A stretch of 6,835 bases of DNA from Marinagarivorans sp. UBA5870 (GTDB lineage: Bacteria > Pseudomonadota > Gammaproteobacteria > Pseudomonadales > Cellvibrionaceae): assembly GCA_002432555.1 (NCBI GenBank), contig DJFO01000241.1, forward strand, positions 212 to 7,046, given 5' to 3'. A program made the position numbers and the translations under genes. Of this stretch, positions 1-6,359 are shown piece by piece; position 1 is the stretch's first letter, and each line of letters begins with the position of its first letter. The notes under the pieces were generated by a model that saw only the letters and a program-made list of their open reading frames with translations, was not told where the DNA came from and made no database searches.

Positions 1-28
1 AAGGCAAGACAGCTGTCTTGCCTTTTTT
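1..28 (+). terminator. Intrinsic terminator of a gene upstream of the window
   Basis: Positions 1-24 form a perfect inverted repeat: AAGGCAAGAC (1-10) pairs with GTCTTGCCTT (15-24) around an AGCT loop, and the T-run 23-28 follows directly. A ten-pair stem with a small loop and a U-tract is the classic Rho-independent terminator. No coding sequence is visible to its left inside the window, so it most likely ends a rightward gene beyond the edge. Because the stem is symmetrical it could also end a leftward transcript, but that would need T-rich DNA on the other side, which lies outside the window. Confidence 0.85.
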
Positions 29-119
29 ATGTCTTTTCAAAAAACGGAAAGCACCTGCTCTGAAGTGCTTGTCGTTAATCTTTCTTACCAGCCCCACAAA
101 ACTCTCCCCGAGTGATATT

Positions 120-144
120 GGTCGCGACCGCGACCGGCGTTTTT
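120..144 (+). other. GC-rich hairpin followed by a T-run
   Basis: GGTCGC (120-125) pairs with GCGACC (130-135) around a GACC loop. GGCG and then TTTTT (140-144) follow. The left part is also a perfect 10-base palindrome (GGTCGCGACC, 120-129). It resembles an intrinsic terminator, but four bases separate stem and U-tract, which weakens that reading. It could be a backup terminator for the upstream gene or a dyad for a DNA-binding protein. Confidence 0.35.
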
Positions 145-189
145 GCTCCTTGGTGTGAAAGTGCTTAGGGCCAACCTGGTATGTCAATT

Positions 190-218
190 TTTCTTAGGCC
201 TTGCCGCACTGGTATAAA
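190..218 (+). promoter_or_regulatory. Weak candidate sigma-70 promoter
   Basis: TATAAA at 213-218 matches five of six bases of the -10 consensus. At the ideal distance of 17 bases upstream lies TTTCTT (190-195), which matches the -35 consensus poorly. It would give a long leader of about 320 bases that includes the 19-bp repeat array before the gene at 546. This is the best match noticed in the gap, but such a match can occur by chance. Confidence 0.2.
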
Positions 219-278
219 GGCTAAATTCCGCTAGGCCCCAAGCGTGTTCCTCCCGCCGAAGGCTTCGATATGTCCTAG

Positions 279-389
279 GCTGGATGCAGCCGAACGCTAG
301 ATGTAATGCTGCAGGCTAGATGTAATGCCGCAGGCTACATGTAGAGCCGCAGGCGGAATATTGAGCGCAGGCGAGATACGGAGCCGGAT
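279..389. repeat. Degenerate 19-bp tandem repeat array
   Basis: Two adjacent 19-base units, 296-314 and 315-333, are identical except for one base (GCTAGATGTAATGCYGCAG). A third unit at 334-352 differs at three more positions and contains the palindrome CTACATGTAG (335-344). Increasingly diverged units follow at 353-370 (18 bases) and 371-389, and a partial copy precedes at 279-295. The junction GCAGGC recurs with near 19-base spacing. The period is not a multiple of three and no gene runs through it, so it is non-coding. The centre is well conserved and the edges are decayed, as expected for an old tandem duplication or a set of binding sites of unequal strength. Confidence 0.75.
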
Positions 390-545
390 GCTATGCTTGC
401 TGAGGATCAATACGTCTGCCCGGGAGCCTAAATCTCGGTTTCCGGATGAGCACCGGTCGGCCGATCGACGCGGACCGTTCCGAAACCAGCCCTCCGAACA
501 GCGTGCGATACCAAAAATAATTGATTGCGCGGATGCGAGGCGCCC

Positions 546-2033
546 ATGGTTAGGTTTCAATTAGGGATTCTACTGCTGCTGTTGTTTCCGGTCGCTGCGT
601 CTGCCGATGCCTGGAATGAGTTTGCCAGTGACAATTTCACCGTCTTTTCAGATGCCGATCCCGGCTATATCAAAAAGCGGGTGGCCGATTTTGAGGCCTA
701 CCGACAAGCCGTCTTTGTTTTTTTGGGTTTCCCAAACACCCCCGCGACGCAAAAATCTCGCATCTACATTTTTCGCAGTGATAAAGAATTTCGCGAATAC
801 GGCAATCAGTGGATAGCCGGCTACTACGATTATCCCCTGAACGGACCGGTTATGGTGATGGCCCGCCATAAGGCCAAAGGTAAAAAACTGCAGGAAGAGC
901 AACAAAACCTCACTCTCTTCCACGAATACATCCACTATCTCTTGCGGGAGAGAACCGGCGTAAACTTTCCCGGCTGGTACGACGAGGGGTTGAGTGACCT
1001 GCTGGGTGCGGCCAGGATTGGTGCCGACAAGGTGGCAATAGGGGCGTCCAATCCATGGCGCCATTATGCGGCAGCGGGCGCTCAGCGCCTGACCGTCGCG
1101 AGTCTCCTGGAAAATCGTTCTTTCCAAAGTGGGCAGCAAATGGAAGCTTTCTACCCTGCCGCCTGGTTGTTGACGCATTATTTGATGTTGGGACATCTAG
1201 ACGGGGAGCCGAATTATGTACCGCGTTTGCGGGTGTTTCTGGCGGCTTACGCGGGGGGTGCGGTACGCGTGGCGGATTTTGAGAAAATCATGGGGGTATC
1301 GACGGCCGAGCTGGACAGAAAGTTGGACGTATATGCGAAAAAAAATTATCTGATGGGTTACAGCATTCCGGTAAAATCTTACGCCGGAGCCCTGAGCCAA
1401 CGCCGTCTTGGAGACAATGAGGCGCTTTATCATAAAGCCGATTTGCTGATCAATGCGGACCGCGCATCTAAGGCCTCGCCGCTGTTGGCACAAAGCAAAA
1501 AGGGCGAAGCATTTTATGCTCGCAACCGATCCCTGCACGCGGTTCTGAAGGCGCGCGGCGGCGACCACCAAAGTGCGAGGTCATTAGCCGACGAGGCATT
1601 GCAACTTGCCGGCGACGACGCCGTGGTATTGGCCAACGCCGCAGAAGTCTTCGCCGAGCAAATTAAGATCCCAATGGACGAGACCTTATACCAACGGGCC
1701 CTGCTCCTCGGCAAACGCGCCTACGATCACCGCGACAAAACCCTGCAAGCGACTAACACTTTAGCGGAGCTCTACGCCTTGGGGGGCGATCAAGCGAACG
1801 CGCTCGAAATGATGATGGAGATGTACCAAGCCACGCCGAGCCGTGTCGAGTTGAATTTATCGATCGGCGTCCACTTGGCCCGCACAGACTCACCTCGGCT
1901 CGCCGTCCCCTTCCTGGAAAAGGTGGTGGCGTTCAGCCACGACGAGGGTATCCGGGCCGCTGCCGCGGGCCTGATCGAAAAGATCACGATTACACCCGCT
2001 TCGACGAAGGAGCGCACGCGCCATCGCCGGTAG
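546..2033 (+). CDS. Exported HExxH metallopeptidase with C-terminal TPR-like repeats
   Basis: The predicted product has 495 residues. Residues 1-20 form a signal peptide (Arg3, a run of Leu and Ile, cleavage after Ala18-Ser19-Ala20), placing it in the periplasm or outside. The zinc-binding motif HEYIH is at residues 126-130 (bases 921-935), and Glu147 in WYDEGLS, 17 residues after His130, fits the third ligand of gluzincin-type peptidases (peptidase MA clan, as in DUF1570-like proteins). A helix with FYPAAWLLTHYL follows near residue 203, as is common in that group. From about residue 293 to 480 the chain is Ala- and Leu-rich and helical, in the style of tetratricopeptide repeats, which usually bind partner proteins. 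The open frame extends to a TTG at 525, but ATG at 546 is preferred: GAGG (537-540) lies five bases upstream and the signal peptide starts cleanly there. The substrate is unknown. The peptidase call rests on motif and layout; activity is inferred. Confidence 0.8.
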   Translation: MVRFQLGILLLLLFPVAASADAWNEFASDNFTVFSDADPGYIKKRVADFEAYRQAVFVFLGFPNTPATQKSRIYIFRSDKEFREYGNQWIAGYYDYPLNGPVMVMARHKAKGKKLQEEQQNLTLFHEYIHYLLRERTGVNFPGWYDEGLSDLLGAARIGADKVAIGASNPWRHYAAAGAQRLTVASLLENRSFQSGQQMEAFYPAAWLLTHYLMLGHLDGEPNYVPRLRVFLAAYAGGAVRVADFEKIMGVSTAELDRKLDVYAKKNYLMGYSIPVKSYAGALSQRRLGDNEALYHKADLLINADRASKASPLLAQSKKGEAFYARNRSLHAVLKARGGDHQSARSLADEALQLAGDDAVVLANAAEVFAEQIKIPMDETLYQRALLLGKRAYDHRDKTLQATNTLAELYALGGDQANALEMMMEMYQATPSRVELNLSIGVHLARTDSPRLAVPFLEKVVAFSHDEGIRAAAAGLIEKITITPASTKERTRHRR

Positions 2034-2056
2034 TCCAAATCGATGTTTATCTAATG

Positions 2057-2063
2057 AAGGAGG
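2057..2063 (+). promoter_or_regulatory. Strong Shine-Dalgarno site for the gene at 2068
   Basis: AAGGAGG is a perfect anti-16S match, four bases from the ATG at 2068. It is by far the strongest ribosome binding site in the window and fixes that start. By contrast lolC and the right-end sensor gene have no clear site. Confidence 0.85.
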
Positions 2064-2067
2064 TTTT

Positions 2068-2805
2068 ATGAAACCGGGTTATTTTTCTTCCATGTTGATT
2101 GTGTTCAGTTGCTGGTTTGGCGTGTTGCTGAGCGCAGCGGCCTCTGATAATAAGGCAAATCTATATGCGGAAAAGTTGCCTCTCTTATCTTCGAACGCTA
2201 ATATCTTGCTCCTCCCTTTCTTTGACAATGAACTGCTCCAGGGCGAGGAGGCGAAGGAGGTCGCGACCGCCCTAAAAACAGAACTTGCTTCGTACGGGTA
2301 CCGCGTAACCTTCGCCAATTTCAAATCGGTGCCGCCGGAGCGGGATCCGGAAAAGCTGCTCGAAAGTTACCCCGCGATCGTCTCTGAGTTTTACGAAAAT
2401 TCGGATAGCATTCAGAAAGCCCGCTCCGTTTTGATCAAGGTCTTCGCCCACCCGGGAGAACTAGTGGTGATTCCCACCGTGGTGCAACGTGAGGCCAAGC
2501 TCAAAGGCGAATTGGCTCAGTGGGACGGATTCAGTCAAAAACTGCGCTCCAGAGGTACCTCCGACGACTTCGTAACCTGGTCCGGTTCCATCGTGGGGCT
2601 TTCCCTCAGGCTGGACGGTTTCGCTCCCGATGGCACTTGGCTTTTCACTTCTTTCGGCGGTATTTCCCTGCCGGTTTCGGCCAATGTCAAAACGCGCAAA
2701 TACGAGCGCAAAGAAGCATTGTTTGCCGAGGAAAAGGACAAAAAAGCCCTGGACAAAGGCGTGACCAAAGCCTGTTACCCTTTGCGTAAGCACCTGAAAA
2801 TTTAG
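2068..2805 (+). CDS. Secreted protein of unknown function
   Basis: The 245-residue product begins with a typical signal peptide: Lys2, a hydrophobic stretch over residues 9-21, and an Ala23-Ala24-Ala25 cleavage site. It is predicted to be periplasmic. I do not recognise the family. Residues 45-82 (NILLLPFFDNELL, then a charged helix and GYRVTFAN) look like a strand-helix-strand start resembling the periplasmic alpha/beta folds of CsgG- or LpoB-type proteins. Residues 170-205 have the alternating pattern of beta strands (SGSIVGLSLRLDGF, WLFTSFGGISLPV), and the end is Lys-rich with one Cys at 236. That fold resemblance is inference only. The gene starts 34 bases after the metallopeptidase gene, with no terminator between them, so the two are probably co-transcribed. 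The 82-base gap to lolC leaves open whether it belongs to the same transcript. The start is secure because of the AAGGAGG site. Confidence 0.75.
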   Translation: MKPGYFSSMLIVFSCWFGVLLSAAASDNKANLYAEKLPLLSSNANILLLPFFDNELLQGEEAKEVATALKTELASYGYRVTFANFKSVPPERDPEKLLESYPAIVSEFYENSDSIQKARSVLIKVFAHPGELVVIPTVVQREAKLKGELAQWDGFSQKLRSRGTSDDFVTWSGSIVGLSLRLDGFAPDGTWLFTSFGGISLPVSANVKTRKYERKEALFAEEKDKKALDKGVTKACYPLRKHLKI

Positions 2806-2811
2806 CCCTGG

Positions 2812-2830
2812 GGGCGCGGGCACTGCGCCC
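2812..2830 (+). other. GC-rich hairpin between the secreted-protein gene and lolC
   Basis: GGGCGC (2812-2817) can pair with GCGCCC (2825-2830) around a seven-base loop. An alternative, mutually exclusive pairing is GCGGGC (2816-2821) with GCCCGC (2827-2832). No T-tract follows, so it is not a standard intrinsic terminator. It could slow transcript decay or modulate expression of lolC, or simply reflect local GC richness. Confidence 0.35.
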
Positions 2831-2887
2831 GCCGGCTTCGCCACCGCCACCTTGTCCTTCCCGCCGATTTCCTATCTAATGCGCGCC

Positions 2888-4129
2888 ATGCATACCTTTT
2901 TACCTTTTTATATCGGCCTGCGGTATACCTGGGCAAAGCGGCGAAATACTTTTATTTCGTTTGTCAGTCTCTTTGCCTTTATAGGTATGGCCCTCGGGGT
3001 CTTCGCGCTGATAGTCGTCTTGTCGGTAATGAACGGCTTTGACCGCGAATTGAAAGACCGCATTCTGCGGGTGGTCCCCCACGCGTTTATTCAAACCCAG
3101 GCGCCCCTCTCCGATTGGCGCCCGCTGGCGCAACGGCTGGTGGGAACCCACGGGGTAGTGGGGGCGGCCCCCTTCGTGGCCGGCCATGGATTGGTCACCT
3201 ACGACGGCAGTGTGCACGGGGTGCAAATCCAGGGTATCGATCCCGAGTCCGAGCGGAGCGTTTCAGTTGTGCACAAGCATATGCTGGTGGGCAACCTGGC
3301 GGATCTTGTCCCGGGCGAATACCAGATCGTCATGGGAAGCTTGCTGGCGAGGTATCTCGGGGTCAATATCGGCGATAAAGTGCAGATCACCCTGCCGGAT
3401 GTCGCCATCACCCCGGCGGGTATTTTTCCGCGTAGCAAACGTTTCACCCTGGTGGGCGTTTTTGAAGTGGGCGCGCAGCTGGATCAGTCCCTGGTACTGA
3501 TGCACGTGGTCGATGCGCAGAAACTCCTGCGCCGTCCGGGCGTGGAGGGATTGCGCCTGCGGTTTGCGGAAATTTATCAAGCCCCGGCCCACCTTGCCGA
3601 CCTGGAGGCGGAACTCGGTCCTGAATATGTCGGACGCGACTGGAGCGAAACTCAGGGCAGCCTTTTTCAAGCGGTCAAAATGGAAAAAACCGTTGTTGGC
3701 ATAATGCTCGGCATCATTATCGCGGTGGCTGCGTTTAATATAGTCACCAGCTTGATCATGATGATTACGGAAAAGCGCGCTGATATCGCGGTTCTGCGCA
3801 CCATGGGGATGTCGGCCGCTGGTGTGGTGGCCATATTTATGGTTCAGGGAACGGTGATCGGTTTGATCGGTATTTTAATCGGCGCGGGTTTGGGCATAGT
3901 GGTGGCCTTAAATCTCGCCACTGTGGTCACGGCGGCGGAAGAATTTTTCGGCGCGCAAATTTTTGACCCAACGGTCTATTTTGTTACCACTATGCCGTCG
4001 CAGTTGCTCCTGGCAGACGTGATCTGGGTGTGCGCCGGGGCGGCCACCATCAGCTTTCTCGTCACCTGTTATCCCGCCTACCGCGCCGCGCAAATCGCAC
4101 CGGCGGAAGCGCTCCGGTATAACATCTAG
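2888..4129 (+). CDS. lolC: Lipoprotein-releasing system permease LolC
   Basis: LolC is one of the two inner-membrane permeases of LolCDE, which lifts outer-membrane-bound lipoproteins out of the inner membrane and hands them to LolA. The 413-residue product has the family layout: a cytoplasmic start (FYIGLRYT), first membrane helix at about 25-47 running into [12 protein letters not shown], a large periplasmic domain at about 50-265, then three helices near 268-292, 312-345 and 375-397, ending in PAEALRYNI. Residues 176-186 (TPAGIFPRSKR) align with the TPMGRIPSQR segment of E. coli LolC that forms the Hook for LolA; the sister permease here lacks it, which supports LolC rather than LolE. The start is uncertain. 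ATG 2888 matches the E. coli N-terminus in length, ATG 2879 is three codons upstream, and the open frame reaches a TTG at 2852. None has a clear ribosome binding site. It is followed by lolD after a 115-base gap. Confidence 0.93.
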   Translation: MHTFLPFYIGLRYTWAKRRNTFISFVSLFAFIGMALGVFALIVVLSVMNGFDRELKDRILRVVPHAFIQTQAPLSDWRPLAQRLVGTHGVVGAAPFVAGHGLVTYDGSVHGVQIQGIDPESERSVSVVHKHMLVGNLADLVPGEYQIVMGSLLARYLGVNIGDKVQITLPDVAITPAGIFPRSKRFTLVGVFEVGAQLDQSLVLMHVVDAQKLLRRPGVEGLRLRFAEIYQAPAHLADLEAELGPEYVGRDWSETQGSLFQAVKMEKTVVGIMLGIIIAVAAFNIVTSLIMMITEKRADIAVLRTMGMSAAGVVAIFMVQGTVIGLIGILIGAGLGIVVALNLATVVTAAEEFFGAQIFDPTVYFVTTMPSQLLLADVIWVCAGAATISFLVTCYPAYRAAQIAPAEALRYNI

Positions 4130-4196
4130 GTGCGGCCGGCTAGGTGCGGCCGGCTAGGTGCGGCCGGCTAGGTGCGGCCGGCTAGGTGCGGCCGAC
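4127..4196. repeat. Five-copy 14-bp tandem repeat between lolC and lolD
   Basis: The unit TAGGTGCGGCCGGC occurs four times exactly (4127, 4141, 4155 and 4169) and a fifth time with one G-to-A change (4183-4196). The first three bases of the array are the lolC stop codon. Since 14 is not a multiple of three, the TAG at the head of each copy falls in all three forward frames, so translation through the array is blocked in every frame. The unit contains the palindromes CGGCCG and GCCGGC. Neighbouring GCCGGC blocks (4135-4140 with 4149-4154, and 4163-4168 with 4177-4182) can pair in RNA as six-pair GC hairpins with eight-base loops. Such near-perfect short repeats usually arise by replication slippage. 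Confidence 0.97.
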
Positions 4197-4244
4197 GCCG
4201 ACGGAATTGAAATTCGCCCCAATGTTTGCCGAAGAGAATTGTGC

Positions 4245-4931
4245 ATGAGCGGAGTTTTGTACTGCGAAAATATCAATAAAAGCTACCAGCAGGGGCCGCA
4301 ACAGCTGCAGATTCTGCGCAATCTTAATTTCACCGTGGCGGCTGGCCAGCACCTGGCGATCGTCGGCGCCTCGGGTTCCGGCAAATCCACTTTGCTCAAT
4401 GTACTCGGCGGGCTGGACAAACCCGACGCTGGTCAAGTGTTTCTTCAGGGACAGCCGTTTTCCACTATGTCGGAAAATGCCCGCGGCAAAATGCGCAACC
4501 GCTATCTCGGTTTTGTGTACCAGTTTCACCACTTGCTTGCGGAATTCAGCGCGCTCGAAAATGTCGCCATGCCGTTGTTGATCGCGCGAGTGGCCAAACA
4601 AGAGGCATTTCAGCGCGCCGGCGAGCTGCTCGCCAAAGTGGGACTGGCGGCGCGGGAGTCACATAAACCGGCGCAACTCTCCGGCGGGGAGCGGCAGCGC
4701 GTAGCCATAGCTCGCGCCCTGGCCAATAATCCCGCCTGTGTGCTGATGGACGAACCCACCGGCAACCTGGACGGCAAAAATGCCCGGGCTATCCAGGGGC
4801 TGATGCAGGAGCTGAGTGATCAATTGGATACGGCCTTCGTCGTGGTGACGCACGATCTGCAATTCGCTCGCACCATGGACACGGTATTGGAATTGCGCGA
4901 CGGCGCCCTGGGGCGCGTGGAGCCGGAATGA
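4245..4931 (+). CDS. lolD: Lipoprotein-releasing system ATP-binding protein LolD
   Basis: LolD is the cytoplasmic ATPase that powers lipoprotein release by LolCE. The 228-residue product is close to the usual length of about 230. All ABC motifs are present: Walker [10 protein letters not shown] (41-49), Q-loop Gln93, signature LSGGERQR (145-152), Walker B VLMDE (166-170), D-loop GNLD (173-176) and His203 of the H-loop. FHHLL (94-98) followed by [10 protein letters not shown] is typical of LolD and marks the contact region with the permeases. The start is ATG 4245: GAAGAG (4231-4236) lies eight bases upstream, and the protein then begins like its homologues. A longer frame opens at GTG 4158 but would translate the tandem repeat into 29 extra residues and has no support. 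The gene ends in ATGA, overlapping the start of lolE, which implies coupled translation. Confidence 0.96.
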   Translation: MSGVLYCENINKSYQQGPQQLQILRNLNFTVAAGQHLAIVGASGSGKSTLLNVLGGLDKPDAGQVFLQGQPFSTMSENARGKMRNRYLGFVYQFHHLLAEFSALENVAMPLLIARVAKQEAFQRAGELLAKVGLAARESHKPAQLSGGERQRVAIARALANNPACVLMDEPTGNLDGKNARAIQGLMQELSDQLDTAFVVVTHDLQFARTMDTVLELRDGALGRVEPE

Positions 4932-6154
4932 AATTATCCCTGTTTATCGGGTTGCGCTACACGGGCGCGCCTCGCAACAATCAATTGGTTTCTTTTTTTT
5001 CCGGCGTGTCCATCACCGGGCTCGTGGTGGGCGTTGCGCTCCTGATCACGGTGCTCTCGATCATGAACGGCTTCGATCGCGAGCTGCGCGAAAAAATTCT
5101 CGGGCTGGTCCCTCAGGCGGCAATTTACCAGCAAGGCGGCATCGGCGACTGGCCGGCTCTGCAGCGGCGCCTCGAGCAGCTACCGCGTATCCGCGCCGCC
5201 GCTCCGTTTATTCAGCTGGAAGGCTTGGTGTCCTATCAAGGCAAGTCGGAACCCGTGATCCTCTATGGCGTGGAGCCGCGCGAAGAAGTTCGAGTTTCCC
5301 GCACGGCGGAATTTCTTTCCGCCGAGACCCTGACCGCGTTGCAGGACCGGCCGGGGCAATTGGTGTTGGGTCACACCTTAGCGCAGCGCCTGGGTGTTGG
5401 AGAGGGGGAGCAAGTCATGCTGGTGGTGCCCAGCGATCGCGGCGGTGCGACCCCGCGCATCCAGTATTTTACCCTGCTAAAAATTCTCCGCACCCAAACC
5501 GAGCTGGATAATTCCCTCGCCATCAGCCACCTCAGCAGCGCCGCTCAGCTGACCACCGCGCCGGAAAAGGTCTCCGGCATGCGCCTCAAAGTGGACGATC
5601 TCTTCGCCGCGCGCGATATAGTCTGGGCTGCGCTCGGTCAACTGGGTCGCGAATATTACGGGACCAGCTGGCTCAACACCCACGGCAATCTCTACCAGGC
5701 GATCCACATGTCGAAAAAATTGGTGGCGCTGCTGATGTCGCTCATAGTCGCCATCGCCGCTTTCAATGTGGTCTCGACCCTGGTTATGGTGGTGGTCGAA
5801 AAACAAGGTGACATCGCGATACTGCGGACATTCGGTGCGTCCACGCGGGACATAATGACCATTTTTATGGTTCAGGGCAGCGTGATCGGTATTATAGGTA
5901 CGGTCCTGGGGTTGGTATTTGGTCTTTTGCTAGCGCTGGTGGTCCAGCCTCTCGTCCGGCTATTCGAGATTTTATTTGATGTGCAGTTTCTGAAGTCGGA
6001 CGTCTATCCCCTTACGTATCTGCCCGTGCAAATTTCCTTCGACGATATAGCGCAGGTGGGTATCACGGCATTATTGATGAGTTTTCTCGCCACGCTGTAC
6101 CCCGCTTGGCGCGCGAGCCGCACCCAGCCAGCGGACGTTCTGCGTTACGAGTAA
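4928..6154 (+). CDS. lolE: Lipoprotein-releasing system permease LolE
   Basis: This is the second permease of LolCDE and pairs with LolC; in E. coli LolE contacts the incoming lipoprotein. The 408-residue product is a clear paralogue of the LolC here. Shared blocks are FIGLRYT (6-12), [12 protein letters not shown] (43-54), a YQAI..SKK segment before helix two, [13 protein letters not shown] (291-303), [10 protein letters not shown] (312-321) and the YPAWRAS...PADVLRYE end. Four membrane helices are predicted near 22-46, 265-290, 310-340 and 375-392, with the periplasmic domain between the first two. The region matching the LolC Hook is shorter and different ([14 protein letters not shown], about 168-181), which is why I call it LolE. 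ATG 4928 overlaps the lolD stop, and GGAG (4919-4922) inside lolD sits five bases upstream. No interruption or frameshift is seen. Confidence 0.93.
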   Translation: MKLSLFIGLRYTGAPRNNQLVSFFSGVSITGLVVGVALLITVLSIMNGFDRELREKILGLVPQAAIYQQGGIGDWPALQRRLEQLPRIRAAAPFIQLEGLVSYQGKSEPVILYGVEPREEVRVSRTAEFLSAETLTALQDRPGQLVLGHTLAQRLGVGEGEQVMLVVPSDRGGATPRIQYFTLLKILRTQTELDNSLAISHLSSAAQLTTAPEKVSGMRLKVDDLFAARDIVWAALGQLGREYYGTSWLNTHGNLYQAIHMSKKLVALLMSLIVAIAAFNVVSTLVMVVVEKQGDIAILRTFGASTRDIMTIFMVQGSVIGIIGTVLGLVFGLLLALVVQPLVRLFEILFDVQFLKSDVYPLTYLPVQISFDDIAQVGITALLMSFLATLYPAWRASRTQPADVLRYE

Positions 6155-6215
6155 GGGCACTTTTCCCGCGCCATGCCGGCGGTTGTGCGTCCGTATATAT
6201 ATTAAATTTGCGAAT

Positions 6216-6233
6216 AAAAGCCGGCGCTTTTTT
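6216..6233 (+). terminator. Probable intrinsic terminator after lolE
   Basis: AAAAGC (6216-6221) pairs with GCTTTT (6226-6231) around a CGGC loop, and the T-run 6228-6233 follows. The stem is short with only two GC pairs, so the terminator would be modest, but it sits 61 bases after the lolE stop, where the operon would be expected to end. Confidence 0.5.
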
Positions 6234-6293
6234 CCGCGCTTATACTTTGTTGCTCTGTAATACCCCTTGTCCAGAAAAAGAAAATCATTTGGC

Positions 6294-6299
6294 TATACT
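6294..6299 (+). promoter_or_regulatory. Candidate -10 element before the sensor gene
   Basis: TATACT matches five of six bases of the sigma-70 -10 consensus and lies after the probable lolE terminator. The nearest -35-like hexamer, TTGTCC (6267-6272), is 21 bases away, longer than the usual 17. Another TATACT at 6241-6246 also lacks a good partner. The location suits a promoter for the gene at 6360; the match itself is weak. Confidence 0.25.
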
Positions 6300-6359
6300 C
6301 GAGAATAATAACGCTTCCCGAGTTGGAGGCGCCGCATTTCATCATGAATCGGGCGCTCT

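Larger units (their letters stand above)
29..545. other. Non-coding intergenic region with repeats
   Basis: About 517 bases lie between the left-edge terminator and the first gene. Open frames here are short, rich in Arg and Ser, or start inside the repeats, and none has a plausible ribosome binding site or recognisable protein. The stretch holds a weak inverted repeat (AAGCAC at 49-54 with GTGCTT at 65-70), a GC-rich hairpin at 120-135, a loose pair of similar segments (CTTAGG...CTGGTAT at 164-182 and 193-215) and the 19-bp repeat array at 279-389. It must also contain the promoter of the gene at 546, but no strong sigma-70 site stands out. Confidence 0.6.

Noticed and set aside
325..564. 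79-codon forward open frame in the left intergenic region
   Set aside because: It begins inside the 19-bp repeats, has no ribosome binding site, is rich in Arg, Ser and Pro as random GC-rich frames are, and overlaps the real gene start at 546.
648..1196. 182-codon reverse-strand open frame
   Set aside because: It lies antisense to the metallopeptidase gene, whose zinc motif and signal peptide are clear; the reverse translation shows no recognisable domain.
2095..2118. Possible lipobox (VFSC, Cys15) in the secreted protein, attractive beside the Lol genes
   Set aside because: Phe at -2 is atypical, and the hydrophobic stretch continues past the Cys into an ordinary Ala-Ala-Ala cleavage site, so a normal signal peptide fits better.
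4127..4196. CRISPR-like array
   Set aside because: The 14-base units are directly adjacent with no spacers, so it is a simple tandem repeat.
2888..6154. MacB- or FtsX-type antibiotic or cell-division exporter instead of LolCDE
   Set aside because: Two paralogous permeases flanking an ATPase with the FHHLL motif, the FIGLRY starts and the ALRYE-type ends are specific to LolCDE.
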